NCBI RefSeq assembly: GCF_035920365.1 | Contig: NZ_CP109150.1 | Location: 2,108,001 to 2,172,000 of the forward strand | Length of the DNA: 64,000 bases | DNA from: Micromonospora sp. NBC_01740 | GTDB taxonomy: Bacteria; Actinomycetota; Actinomycetes; Mycobacteriales; Micromonosporaceae | Direction of reading: 5' to 3' | Part shown: positions 15,977 to 24,055 of the stretch, piece after piece | Layout of the letters: every line of letters begins with the position of its first letter | Position numbering within the stretch: position 1 is the first letter of the stretch | The notes under the pieces: model-generated | What the model was told of the DNA's origin: nothing | What the model saw: the letters and a program-made list of their open reading frames with translations, nothing else | The model's database searches: none | Program-made: the position numbers and the translations under genes

Positions 15977-16759
15977 ATGACCGCCACGGGCAAGACCGCC
16001 GACTACGAGGGCAAGGTCGCCTTCGTCACCGGCGCGGCCAGCGGCATCGGCCGCGCCACCGCACTGGCGTTCGCCCGCGCCGGTGCCAGCGTCACCGCCG
16101 CCGACGTCTCCGAGCCAGGCGTCCGGGAAACCGTGCGCATGATCGAGGAACTCGGCGGTCGGGCGCTCGCCGTCCGGTGCGACGTCACCTCGTCCCAGGA
16201 CGTGACCGCCGCCCTGGCACAGACCGTCGAGACGTTCGGCCGCCTCGACGTCGCCTTCAACAACGCCGGCGTCGAGCAGCCCGTCACGCCCACCGCCGAC
16301 ATCACCGAGGACGACTGGGACCGGACCGTCGCGATCAACCTGCGCGGCGTGTTCCTGTGCATGAAGCACGAGATCCCGCTGCTGCTCCAGCACGGCGGTG
16401 GCGCGATCGTGAACACCTCCTCCGGCGCCGGGGTCGTCGGTATCGCGGGACAGGCCGCCTACACCGCCGCCAAGCACGGCGTCGTCGGGCTCACCAGGTC
16501 CGCCGCCCTCGACTACGCCCGTTCCGGCGTACGCATCAACGCCGTCTGCCCCGGCATCGTCGCCACCGAGATGATGGACCGCTTCACCGGCGGCACTTCC
16601 GAAGGACGCGACCGCGTCATCGCCCAGGAACCGATCGGGCGCATGGGCACCGCCGACGAGATCGCCGCAGCCGTGCTCTGGCTCTGTTCGGACGCCGCGG
16701 CCTTCGTCATCGGCCACGCCATGGTCATCGACGGCGGCCAGACCGTCGGACCGGCATGA
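15977..16759 (+). CDS. SDR family NAD(P)-dependent oxidoreductase
   Basis: 260 residues, classical short-chain dehydrogenase. Cofactor motif TGAASGIG (about 19-26), an Asp at the end of beta2 (TAADVSEP) favouring NAD(H), NNAGVEQP, catalytic Ser in NTSSGAGVVG, and Tyr/Lys in YTAAKHG. The C-terminal VIDGGQTVGPA completes the fold. It resembles glucose-1-dehydrogenase/cyclopentanol-dehydrogenase-like SDRs that oxidise secondary alcohols. The substrate is unknown. ATG 15977 is preceded by GAGGAG. It lies beside the MmyB-type regulator remnant, whose intact relatives usually control such SDRs. Confidence 0.9.
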   Translation: MTATGKTADYEGKVAFVTGAASGIGRATALAFARAGASVTAADVSEPGVRETVRMIEELGGRALAVRCDVTSSQDVTAALAQTVETFGRLDVAFNNAGVEQPVTPTADITEDDWDRTVAINLRGVFLCMKHEIPLLLQHGGGAIVNTSSGAGVVGIAGQAAYTAAKHGVVGLTRSAALDYARSGVRINAVCPGIVATEMMDRFTGGTSEGRDRVIAQEPIGRMGTADEIAAAVLWLCSDAAAFVIGHAMVIDGGQTVGPA

Positions 16760-16893
16760 GCCCGAGGCCATGGCCTTGATGGACCCGCGAGGTGATGACG
16801 ACCCGCCCCGAGCCGGCGCCGTCCGGCCGCAGCGTTCCCTCCACGGGCGCGGTTCCCGCTCCGTCAGTCATCACCGCCTTGAGCGGCTGGTCC

Positions 16894-17160
16894 CTAGGAA
16901 GCCTGGCGGACGGGCATGTCGGCCCGCCAGACGTCGGCCAGGTCGCTGAGCGGGACGTCGAGCGCCTGACTGAGGCCGACCACGGTGCCGAACGCCGGTG
17001 CGGGAAGGCGGCCCGCCTCGATCTTGCGCAGCGTCTCGGGGGAGATGCCGGCTGCCAGGGCCACCTCGACGAGGCTGCGGCCCGCCCGCGCGGCCCGGAG
17101 GGCGGCTCCGAGGCGCTGGCCCGCTGCGATCTGTTCGGCGGTGAGTGGTTGGCGAACCAT
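16894..17160 (-). CDS. XRE-family transcriptional regulator
   Basis: 88 residues, essentially one helix-turn-helix domain: AEQIAAGQRLGAALRAARAG, then SLVEVALAAGISPETLRKIE (the HTH) and AGRLPAPAFGTVVGLSQALD. It is a small DNA-binding repressor or activator. I prefer ATG 17160 (MVRQPLTAEQ, the normal family start) over an ATG 24 nt upstream, because homology begins there; the ribosome site is weak for both. Divergent from the methionine aminopeptidase gene with only 74 bp between starts, which includes a small palindrome. It probably regulates itself and map. This XRE/map pairing recurs in actinomycetes (from memory). Confidence 0.88.
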   Translation of the reverse strand: MVRQPLTAEQIAAGQRLGAALRAARAGRSLVEVALAAGISPETLRKIEAGRLPAPAFGTVVGLSQALDVPLSDLADVWRADMPVRQAS

Positions 17161-17197
17161 GCCAGCAGGATACCCCCGGAGCATCCCGACCTGGCGT

Positions 17198-17211
17198 GGT
17201 ATAAAAATACC
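17198..17211. promoter_or_regulatory. Palindrome in the XRE/map divergent promoter
   Basis: GGTAT-AAAA-ATACC, a perfect 5-bp inverted repeat (7 bp per arm with one mismatch) and the only AT-rich stretch in the 74-bp intergenic region. It lies 24 nt before the map start and probably overlaps the -10 region. Likely operator of the adjacent XRE protein. Confidence 0.5.
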
Positions 17212-17234
17212 GCACAGGGGAGAGGGAGGCTGTC

Positions 17235-18053
17235 GTGATCGAGCTCAAGTCCGCCGAGGAGATCGACCGGATGGCGGTGACCGGCCAGTTCGTCGGCGAA
17301 CTGCTCGCCGAACTGCGCGACGTCGCCGCGGTCGGCGTCAACCTGATGGACCTCGAACACCACGCCCGCCGCCGGATCAAGGAACGCGGCGCCGAATCCT
17401 GCTACTGGGACTACGCCCCTTCGTTCGGCCGCGGCCCGTTCCGCAACGTGCTGTGTCTGTCGGTCAACGACGCGGTGCTGCACGGCCTGCCGCACGACTA
17501 TGTCCTGCGCGACGGCGACCTGCTCAGCATCGACATGGCGGTCGGCATCGACGGCTGGGTCGCCGACTCCGCGCTCTCCGTCGTCGTCGGCACCCCCGAC
17601 CCGGCCGACCTGAAGCTGATCGAGGCCACCGAGGTCGCACTGGAGGCCGCCATCACCGCCGCCCAGCCCGGTGGCCGCCTCGGCGACATCTCCGCCGCGA
17701 TCGGCGAGGTCGCCCGCTCCTACGGCTACGGCGTCAACGCCGAGTTCGGTGGCCACGGCATCGGCCGCACCATGCACGAGGCCCCGCACGTGTCCAACGA
17801 CGGCCGCCCCCGCCGCGGCCTGAAGCTCAACCCCGGCCTCACCATCGCCATCGAGCCCTGGTTCTGCCGCTCCACGGACAAGATCAAGTTCGACAAGGAC
17901 GGCTGGACGATCCGCTCCGCCGACGGCTCCCGCACCGCCCACTCCGAACACACCGTCGCCATCACGGCTTCCGGCCCTCAGGTCCTGACCCGCCGCCTCA
18001 CTCAGGGCGCCGCCTCGGCCGGCCCCGCCACGAAGTCCGCCACAGCCTCCTGA
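17235..18053 (+). CDS. map: Type I methionine aminopeptidase
   Basis: 272 residues, pita-bread metallopeptidase that removes N-terminal Met from nascent proteins in the cytoplasm. Metal ligands are in place: Asp pair in LLSIDMAVGIDGWVADSA, His in FGGHGIGRTMHE, Glu in IAIEPWF and Glu in HSEHTVAIT. The substrate-side His is in VLHGLPHD. GTG 17235 has GAGAGGGAGG upstream. Length is normal apart from a 20-residue Ala/Ser tail. Lies under likely control of the divergent XRE regulator, which suggests an accessory, inducible Map distinct from the housekeeping copy normally found with ribosomal genes (inference). Confidence 0.93.
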   Translation: MIELKSAEEIDRMAVTGQFVGELLAELRDVAAVGVNLMDLEHHARRRIKERGAESCYWDYAPSFGRGPFRNVLCLSVNDAVLHGLPHDYVLRDGDLLSIDMAVGIDGWVADSALSVVVGTPDPADLKLIEATEVALEAAITAAQPGGRLGDISAAIGEVARSYGYGVNAEFGGHGIGRTMHEAPHVSNDGRPRRGLKLNPGLTIAIEPWFCRSTDKIKFDKDGWTIRSADGSRTAHSEHTVAITASGPQVLTRRLTQGAASAGPATKSATAS

Positions 18054-18112
18054 CCCACTGCCCGCCTCGGGCGTCAGCGGATATCGACGGGACGGCGGGC
18101 CGGGGCTGCGCC

Positions 18113-18168
18113 GACGGCTCTCGCGGACGACGGTCCCGCTGACGGCTCTCGCCGACGACGGTCTCGCT
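18113..18168. repeat. Tandem duplication, 28 bp x 2
   Basis: Two adjacent 28-bp units (18113-18140 and 18141-18168) beginning GACGGCTCTCG and differing at two positions, between the convergent map and DUF817 genes. Looks like a simple slippage or duplication event. Confidence 0.7.
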
Positions 18169-18184
18169 GGAAGCTGAGACCTGG

Positions 18185-19147
18185 TCAGGATTCAGAGCGC
18201 CTGACGTTCCGCCGCTCCTGCTGGCCGGCCGGCACCGGGTCGAGCGCTGTCTCATCGGCCCGTCGGGGCGGCTGCCGGTCGTCGGGCGGTTGCGGCGGCG
18301 AGATCCAGGTGACCAGCACGACCGAAATGATCATCAAGAGAAACCACGACGTCAGCTTTGTCAGCGAGACCGGATGCCATCCGCCCACTTGGCTCGGGTA
18401 GAGCCAGGCGTTCGACCAGGTGGCGATGTTCTCCGCGAGCCAGATGAAGAAGGCGACGAGGAGGAAGGCCAGCAGCAGCGGTATCCGCCACCGCACCCGG
18501 AATATGCGGAAGTGCATGACACAGCGCCCGAACACGAGTGCGACGAGCGCGACGAGCAGCCACCGCAGGTCCTGCACGTAGTGGTTGGCGAAGAAGTTGA
18601 GATAGATCGCAGCCGCCACCACGGCCGTCGACCAGCGCTTCGGGTAGCGCGTGAAGCGCAGGTCGAACAACCGGTTCACCCGGACCATGTAGGAGCCGAC
18701 CGCGGCGTACATGAAGCCGCTGAACAGGGGCACCCCGCCGAGCCGGAGCACGCCGTCGGGCTCGTAGGTCCACGAACCGATGTGGGTCTTGAACAGCTCC
18801 ATGAGCGTTCCGACGAGGTGGAACAGGACGATCACTCGTAGCTCGCGCAGGGTCTCGAGGCGGCCGGCCACCATCGCGACCTGGATGGCGACGGCGGCGA
18901 CCGTGAGGGCATCGTTGCGGGCGAACGCTGCTTCGTCCGGATACCACAGGTGCGCCGCGCAGATGACCGCGAGCATGGCAGCGCCAAACACACATGCCCA
19001 TGCCTGTTTGAGCCCGAAGGCCAGGAACTCGGTCAGCCACCCGGCCGGCCCGTGACGCGGCAGCCGGGCCAGCGCGACGCGCAAGCGGGCATCGATCGCG
19101 CGTTCGGCCGAGGTGAGCGAGGCCGGTTCGACGGGGACGTGTCGCAT
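18185..19147 (-). CDS. DUF817 family integral membrane protein
   Basis: 320 residues, eight or more transmembrane helices. Diagnostic family stretches are EFLAFGLKQAWACVFGAAML, LFHLVGTLMELFKTHIGSW, TYEPDGVLRLGGVPLFSGFM, AAIYLNFFANHYVQDLRW and WLYPSQVGGWHPVSLTKLTS. This matches DUF817 (YoaT-like), a widespread family of unknown function. Short Arg/Gln-rich cytoplasmic tail. ATG 19147 is the natural family start. Its neighbours give no functional hint. Confidence 0.85.
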   Translation of the reverse strand: MRHVPVEPASLTSAERAIDARLRVALARLPRHGPAGWLTEFLAFGLKQAWACVFGAAMLAVICAAHLWYPDEAAFARNDALTVAAVAIQVAMVAGRLETLRELRVIVLFHLVGTLMELFKTHIGSWTYEPDGVLRLGGVPLFSGFMYAAVGSYMVRVNRLFDLRFTRYPKRWSTAVVAAAIYLNFFANHYVQDLRWLLVALVALVFGRCVMHFRIFRVRWRIPLLLAFLLVAFFIWLAENIATWSNAWLYPSQVGGWHPVSLTKLTSWFLLMIISVVLVTWISPPQPPDDRQPPRRADETALDPVPAGQQERRNVRRSES

Positions 19148-19234
19148 CGCCCGAGGTTAGTGCTCTCGAAACGGCGACATCCGCGCCGGCGGCACGCGGA
19201 TGGCCCACACGATCGCGACTTGCCGGACGGCGAT

Positions 19235-19404
19235 GACGGCAGCAGCCGGCGGCACTGGAAGACCTACTGTGTTTCGTCGAGTGGGCCGCAGGACGGCGGT
19301 TCGTCTGGGTCGACGACGAGATGGCCGACGCCGAACGGACCTGGGTGGCGACGCACGACAACGCTGCCGTTTTCCTGCACCGCGTGTATCCCTGGCCGCC
19401 GTGA
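19235..19404 (+). pseudogene. C-terminal remnant of a HAD-like protein
   Basis: About 50 codons ending at TGA 19402-19404: ALEDLLCFVEWAAGRRFVWV, DDEMADAERTWVATHD, HRVYPWPP. The WVDDEmxDaeRtWv pattern is the C-terminal end of small actinobacterial HAD-domain proteins (roughly 150-160 residues). The upstream part is missing and the frame is closed by a TGA just before the fragment, so this is a broken gene. Confidence 0.5.
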
Positions 19405-19418
19405 CGCGTCAGGCCAGA

Positions 19419-20246
19419 TCAGCCGATGCCGTCGACCGCGGCCCTGAGTGCATTGATCGACGGGTCCCAGCTGAAGTTCAGGACGGGGAGGCCGGAAGCG
19501 CCGGCATTGCTGTCGCCACCAAGGACCACCGCCCGCGGCTTGCCGGTGCCCTGGGGAACAACGAGGTACCAGTTGCCCTTCACATTCGCGATGAACACTT
19601 CATCTACCTCCTGGTCGGACGGGTTCGGGTTGGCGACGTCTCCGACGTAGTTCTCGAAATCCACCGTCGCGCGGAAATTCGTCGGACTGCCGGTGTTCAG
19701 CCAGAGACTCGTATGCACATGCGGCCCGACACCGCGGTCACTGCCGTTCGCCGAGGCGCCGGAGTACGCGATCGTCTGGCCTCGCGACACACGTTGCCCG
19801 GTCGAGACGGCGATCGTCGACAGGTGCAGGTGCCGGGTGTAGTTGCCATCATCGTGGGCCATCCCCACGACGCGCCCGGTCGCGGTGGAGGTGTCGGTCT
19901 TCACGTAACGGATGGTGCCGTTCGCCGCGGCCTTGACGGGAGTGCCGGTTCCGACCGCATAGTCGGTGCCCGGCTCTCCCGAGGGCGGCGTCCGGTTCCG
20001 GTGGTCTTGCCACGAGCTCGAGATCCGGACGTTTCCGCACGGCCTCTGATAGCTGCCGGCAGCCTGAGCGGAGCCGGGCAGCAGAGCAAAGGCGGCCGAC
20101 ACCCCGGATGCCGCCAACGCGGCGCCTGTGATGAACCCCCGTCTCGAAAGTCCACGCAGATAGGCGATGCCACCGAGATCCTCGGGCGGCAGATCGTGGC
20201 TGACACCCTGAGGAGGGTCAGGGCGAGGCTCCTCGCTGAGGATCAT
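19419..20246 (-). CDS. M23 family metallopeptidase (LytM-like), Tat-exported
   Basis: 275 residues. An N-terminal 33-residue lead precedes a twin-arginine signal (Arg35-Arg36 in LSRRGFITGAALAASG) with cleavage likely after AQA at 63. The peptidase domain carries the M23 zinc ligands: His82 and Asp95 (GTDYAVG), and the HVH of GVGPHVHTSLW, plus the HLHLS strand. Such enzymes cut peptide cross-links in cell-wall peptidoglycan outside the membrane. Residues after about 200 form a small C-terminal domain (VDEVFIANVKGNWYLVVPQG) seen in other actinomycete secreted proteins. ATG 20246; the next in-frame Met is much later, so this start is required for the signal peptide. Confidence 0.88.
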   Translation of the reverse strand: MILSEEPRPDPPQGVSHDLPPEDLGGIAYLRGLSRRGFITGAALAASGVSAAFALLPGSAQAAGSYQRPCGNVRISSSWQDHRNRTPPSGEPGTDYAVGTGTPVKAAANGTIRYVKTDTSTATGRVVGMAHDDGNYTRHLHLSTIAVSTGQRVSRGQTIAYSGASANGSDRGVGPHVHTSLWLNTGSPTNFRATVDFENYVGDVANPNPSDQEVDEVFIANVKGNWYLVVPQGTGKPRAVVLGGDSNAGASGLPVLNFSWDPSINALRAAVDGIG

Positions 20247-20963
20247 CGATGCAACCTAAGGCTACTTCCGTTGGAGGGCAAGGGTTTCCCTGCGATCGCT
20301 TTGGGGCGTCACGCGAGCCCTCTCCGTGAAGTAGCCAGGCCAGGGCATGCGTCTTCGTAGGTCACATTGCGCGTCGGTCGCTTCCAGGAAGATCGCCGGG
20401 TGGACCGGGCCGGTTGCTGCGTGCTTGGGCGACGCCCAGCCACTCGCTGCGCTGACGGCGGACCCGGCTGCGGCGATACCCGCCGTGCACCGCCCCGGTT
20501 GGTGGTGGATCAGACAGCGATCCCGACCCGGGTGCGGCTGTGGCCGGCTTGGTCAAGAACGTCGCGCTCCACCGGGCGACCAACGACTCGGAGGTATGCG
20601 GTGCCAGTGGGGTCGCGGCCAGCGCCAGGTGTGGGACCACCCCGTTGTTGCCTGCCTGTGCAGGCGGCGGCGCACGCGAGGATCTTGGCAGCGAGACGCG
20701 CCGGTGCGTACGCGGGCGGGATGGCTCGTAGTTGAATGTCGTTGATCTTCGATGAGGTGCGCGGTGTGTGCTCTCCGGCGGGTGCCAACATGGGCGAACC
20801 GGTGCCAGTGTGGGTCACCGCTGCCGACCATCGGCCGCAACCGGGTTCGTGTGCTCCGGGTGTAGTCCTGGGCTGGGAGAACGGCGGTCCGAGAAGCGTG
20901 GGTGAACGTGGGCCACGCCCTGCCACCCAGGTGAACCCTCAGGTCGCTAGACTAGGCCCTCGC
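20247..20963. other. 717 bp without a recognisable gene
   Basis: Several overlapping short frames exist on both strands but none has sensible protein character or a ribosome site. It precedes the tRNA and marks the start of the disordered region. Confidence 0.5.
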
Positions 20964-21036
20964 GCCCTCGTAGCTCAGGGGATAGAGCATCGGTTTCCTA
21001 AACCGTGTGTCGCAGGTTCGAATCCTGCCGGGGGCA
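20964..21036 (+). tRNA. tRNA-Arg (anticodon CCT)
   Basis: Complete cloverleaf of 73 nt. Acceptor GCCCTCG pairs with CGGGGGC (one T-G wobble), D-stem GCTC/GAGC, anticodon loop TTCCTAA (CCT, reads AGG), T-arm GCAGG-TTCGAAT-CCTGC, discriminator A; CCA is not encoded. The anticodon stem TCGGT/ACCGT has a T-T mismatch at its outer pair. Its 3' half is duplicated downstream (27878-27933), marking it as an integration site. Confidence 0.93.
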
Positions 21037-21050
21037 CCTCGAAGATCAGC
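20994..21050 (+). repeat. attL-like copy: tRNA-Arg 3' half plus 14 bp
   Basis: From the anticodon loop through the 3' end and 14 bp beyond the tRNA gene (CCTCGAAGATCAGC). It matches 27878-27933 at about 50 of 57 positions with one gap. The shared CACCTCGAAGATCAGC after the T-arm is identical in both copies. Directly repeated tRNA 3' ends flanking an integrase are the mark of site-specific integration. Confidence 0.75.
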
Positions 21051-21143
21051 CAGAACGCCATCTGAGCAGCGGATACGTTCGTGCGTCGATCGATCGACCT
21101 GTGCAACCGGATGCCACCCGAAGCCGCCGTTCGTCGCTGCCCA

Positions 21144-21167
21144 CGGACTATTCACGGATTGATCTTG
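21144..21167 (+). repeat. 24-bp direct repeat, copy 1
   Basis: Begins CGGACTATTCACGG and matches 22280-22303 at 22 of 24 positions. It lies between the tRNA and the integrase remnant. Contains an internal near-repeat (ACGGACTATTC / ACGGATTGATC). May be an integrase arm site or an end repeat of a decayed element. Confidence 0.65.
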
Positions 21168-21234
21168 GCTGCGTTTTCCCAGGTCGCGCCGGCTGTTTCC
21201 GCCAAGATCCGGACTGGTGAGGACACCTCGCAGA

Positions 21235-21690
21235 CTACGCACCCGGACCACCCAACGCGGCCTCGATCTGCTCGTTGACCGTCGCCTCCTGGCCGTCGAT
21301 GCACTTGGCGTACACCTTCAGCAGCACGTCCACGGAACTCCGGTGCAGGTGGTGTCCCCGCTGGCCAGGCGGCCGTACGACCCTACGGCACGCGGCGGTG
21401 TCGCTGCGGCTGAACTCCGGTGTTCCGGCAATCGACGTCGCCGCCCGTGCGGGGCACTTCAGCGCCAGCCCTCGCGCCGCCTTCCACACCCGCGAGTATG
21501 TCGACGCGGCCACCACGTTTCCCTTGTCGCTGCGGAACAACCGACCATCATCGGCGGCGCCGAACCGGTTGACGTGTCGCCGCAGGATCCCCACCAGCTC
21601 CGGCGGGATCGGCACGACCCGCGACTCCGCCCCGCCCGGTGCTTCAACCCACGCGGTCGTGCACCCGCTGACCAGGCGTACCGGACACAT
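21235..21690 (-). pseudogene. Broken tyrosine-recombinase (phage/ICE-type integrase), C-terminal part with internal inversion
   Basis: Minus-strand pieces read as the catalytic domain of an actinomycete integrase: VVPIPPELVGILRRHVNRFG, DDGRLFRSDKGNVVAASTYS, RVWKAARGLAL at the right, and SVDVLLKVYAKCIDGQEATV, NEQIEAALG at the left. The piece that belongs between them, SPLARRPYD and LRHAAVSLRLNSGVPAIDVA, ARAGH, is present on the plus strand at 21337-21457. Reverse-complementing it restores the order LAL-TPVQVVSPLA...RAGH-SVDVLL. An extra C after the YD codons also shifts the frame. The N-terminal half of the gene is gone. The catalytic Tyr (KVYAKC) and the RxxH-bearing LRH segment survive, but on opposite strands. 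The 3' end faces the tRNA, the usual layout for an integrase beside attL. Confidence 0.8.
21337..21457 (+). repeat. Inverted internal segment of the integrase gene
   Basis: 121-bp stretch carrying the integrase LRHAAVSLRL motif on the plus strand while its flanks are coded on the minus strand. Two extra T residues (21458-21459) remain at the right junction. No long inverted repeats flank it. Could be a true inversion or, less likely, an assembly error. Confidence 0.75.
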
Positions 21691-21747
21691 CACGACAGCC
21701 GAGAATGATCTCCAAAACTGGCGATCTGGCGCTGCTATGGTGCGGCC

Positions 21748-22251
21748 GTGCCGGATCCCGTGACCGTTGCCGCTCCACTTCGCCCGCTCCTGGGTCGACG
21801 ACTGCTTGCGGTGACCGAGGCGCGGCACTGGTTCGACGACAAGCCGGCGACGGGAACTGACGGCCTGCTGCATTTCTGGCTGCACTTCGAGGGAGCGCCA
21901 GCCATCATGGCTCACGGCTGCGGTGAGCTGCTGAAGCTCACAGAGGAAGATCCCTACTCGTCGTACGATATGCAGGAGTACGGGCGGACCGCAGTTGGGC
22001 CGGTCCAACTCACAGACCTGCTCGGCGAGGTCATTGGACAGCACCTCGTTGACGTAGGGCTCCTCCAGGGATACAGCACGATTCCGGCTGTCGGTGGGCT
22101 CCTGCTGCGCTTCGACCGGACCGAGCTGCTCGTCGCGACCCTGGCGGACGAATGGGTCTGCCAGCCGGGGCCAATCCCGGACGAACTCCGCCAGTACCTG
22201 TCGCTCATCGGTTGGCTGAATAGCTCCGCGCCCACTGCCGAAGGGCAGTGA
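21748..22251 (+). CDS. Hypothetical protein
   Basis: 167 residues, soluble, acidic, no signal peptide or membrane helix. Composition and the steady hydrophobic pattern (LLHFWLHFEGAPAIM, TDLLGEVIGQHLVDVGLL, GGLLLRFDRTELLVATLADE) look like a real folded protein. The general look resembles small SMI1/immunity-like proteins, but I cannot assign a family. GTG 21748 is the first start; an alternative GTG lies 12 nt downstream (21760). It lies between the integrase remnant and the second 24-bp repeat, so it may be cargo of the decayed element. Base use is less extreme than in the flanking chromosome. Confidence 0.6.
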   Translation: MPDPVTVAAPLRPLLGRRLLAVTEARHWFDDKPATGTDGLLHFWLHFEGAPAIMAHGCGELLKLTEEDPYSSYDMQEYGRTAVGPVQLTDLLGEVIGQHLVDVGLLQGYSTIPAVGGLLLRFDRTELLVATLADEWVCQPGPIPDELRQYLSLIGWLNSSAPTAEGQ

Positions 22252-22642
22252 CGGCGGACGCTGTGGCCTACCGAGGTCGCGGACTATTTACGGACTGATC
22301 TTGCCCACGGGGTGGCATACGTGACTCATTGCAGCAGATCAGAGGGCCGTATGCGCATTGAGCCGTACTCCATTCCTAACCCTGATCAAGACGCGCTGCG
22401 GACCGTTCTGCGGGCGCCTCCGGCCGTCCTCAGACGCCCGCAGCCCGTCATCCGGAAGTCAGCGGATTCTCAGCGAAAGCCGTACCCCGTGGCAACTATC
22501 GATCATGCTCGACGGCACGACCGGTACGTCTGACCACGCGGTACGGCACTTGACCACACTCGCCACTACGTCAGGTCACTTTCCCCGAAGGGGTCGTCCA
22601 TCCGTGAGCGGTCTTCCGGCTCGGGTGAAGATCCGCCAAGCT
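22252..22642. other. 391 bp without a gene, holding 24-bp direct repeat copy 2
   Basis: No supported gene. Less GC-rich than its surroundings. Contains the second 24-bp repeat at 22280-22303 (CGGACTATTTACGG...), 28 nt after the hypothetical gene. Confidence 0.5.
22280..22303 (+). repeat. 24-bp direct repeat, copy 2
   Basis: Partner of 21144-21167 (22 of 24 identical, same orientation). The two copies bracket the integrase remnant and the hypothetical gene, a 1.1-kb unit. Confidence 0.65.
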
Positions 22643-24055
22643 CTACTCAATCTTCCAACCTTTGCGATCAAGAACATCCACCCGCCCGCGCGCACGCCTG
22701 ACACGCCGGGCGTCGAGCCAAAGTGCTATCCGTTCGCGACAGCGGTACGCGGCGATGCCGGTCACCAGGACGGGGATGAGGATGGTCCAGAACCAGAATC
22801 GGGGGCCCACGCGGGGCGGGCTTGCCTCACGGGTGCGGCCGCTGCGGATCACGTCGTCGGAAACGTCGATCGCGACGACGTCCCTTGGGGCGGTGAGCAG
22901 GGTGGCGGGAGCGTCCGCGCCACGACCGAGGGCCAGCACCCGCACCGTGCCGACGTTGCCGTACGCCAGTCGTTGCTCCATCTCGAGGGGCCGGTCGAAC
23001 GCGGCCGGAGCGTGGGGTGCGGGCTGGTAGGCGACGACCCACGCAGTCCCATCCACCGCCCAGCCCAGCAGCCTGATGGCGGTCACACCGGAGACGGCCG
23101 GCGTGCCGGTCGCGCCGAGGTCCCTGCCCGTGGCCGCGTCGATCCGCCACAGGCTCCAGCTGTCGCCGTCCCGCCGGGTGACCGTCAGCGTCCTACCGTC
23201 GGTGCTCCAGGCACCCTTGCCGGCCAACTCCGTGTCGGACGCGAGGGTGAACGAGGAGAGCCGCCGGCCGTCGAGGTCGGCGACGGTGACCGTCCGCCCG
23301 GTTTGGAAGGCGAGCCGTGCACCGTCCGGGGCGAACGCGATCGGGGACCCGTGCCCCTCGTGATCGTCGGCCAGCCGGGTCCGGCGGTCGCCAGTCAGCC
23401 AGACGATGCTGAGCACCTGCCGGTAGGCGCTGCGCTCCGGGTTGGCCGGCACAGTGTCTCGGACGACCAGCGCCCGCCCGTCCGGCGACCAGCCCGCCGG
23501 TTCGGCCATGGCGGTGCCGGCGACGCCGCTGGTCACGGTACGGCTGCGCCCGGTCACCAGGTCGACGATCTCCACTCGGGTGTTCGTGAAGCCGACTGAT
23601 GTGAAGGCGACGCGGCGACCGTCGGGAGACAGCACCGTGTCCTCGCCGGCTTGAGCCTCGATTTCGCCTTTGATGATCCGGTAGCGGTCGGCGTCCGCGC
23701 CGACGACCGCGATGATGCTGCCCTCGTCGCCGTATGTCAGGCGCGGGGCCTGACCGGTGAAGATCACCGAGGCGGGACCGAGGCGCGGTCGATCGGTGGC
23801 GTGCAGGCTGCCGAGGGGCGGCACGCCGACCCGGTCGGGCAGCGCGGCCGCAGCTTCGGCCGCCGGGTCGACGGCGGGGGTACCCGCCAGCGGCAGCGCC
23901 GCCCCGGCCAGCGCGACCAGCACCAGCGCCGCCGCGGCCGCGAGGGCGGTACGGCGGCGGGAGCGGCGGGCGGTGGCGAGCGCCCGTTCGTAGACCGGGT
24001 ACGCGGGAACGTCGGCCGCCGCTGTGTGCAGCGACTCGCGTAGTCGGTTGGTCAT
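22643..24055 (-). CDS. PD40/WD40-like beta-propeller membrane protein, coupled to ECF sigma
   Basis: 470 residues. Cytoplasmic N-terminus (MTNRLRESLHTAAADVPAYP), one transmembrane helix at about 36-55 (ALAAAAALVLVALAGAALPL), then an outer domain with repeated PD40 blades: VLSPDGRRVAFTSVGF, GWSPDGRALVVRDTV, AFAPDGARLAFQTGR, AWSTDGRTLTVTRRDG. A second transmembrane helix near 425 is followed by a basic cytoplasmic tail. Proteins of this type paired with SigE-group sigma factors are likely membrane sensors or anti-sigma factors. Start ATG 24055 overlaps the sigma stop (ATGA). The frame is open further upstream, but that part overlaps the sigma gene and is not protein-like. Confidence 0.85.
   Translation of the reverse strand: MTNRLRESLHTAAADVPAYPVYERALATARRSRRRTALAAAAALVLVALAGAALPLAGTPAVDPAAEAAAALPDRVGVPPLGSLHATDRPRLGPASVIFTGQAPRLTYGDEGSIIAVVGADADRYRIIKGEIEAQAGEDTVLSPDGRRVAFTSVGFTNTRVEIVDLVTGRSRTVTSGVAGTAMAEPAGWSPDGRALVVRDTVPANPERSAYRQVLSIVWLTGDRRTRLADDHEGHGSPIAFAPDGARLAFQTGRTVTVADLDGRRLSSFTLASDTELAGKGAWSTDGRTLTVTRRDGDSWSLWRIDAATGRDLGATGTPAVSGVTAIRLLGWAVDGTAWVVAYQPAPHAPAAFDRPLEMEQRLAYGNVGTVRVLALGRGADAPATLLTAPRDVVAIDVSDDVIRSGRTREASPPRVGPRFWFWTILIPVLVTGIAAYRCRERIALWLDARRVRRARGRVDVLDRKGWKIE

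Noticed and set aside
20247..20963. Possible genes in short frames on both strands
   Set aside because: No ribosome sites, no conserved protein pattern, frames overlap one another.
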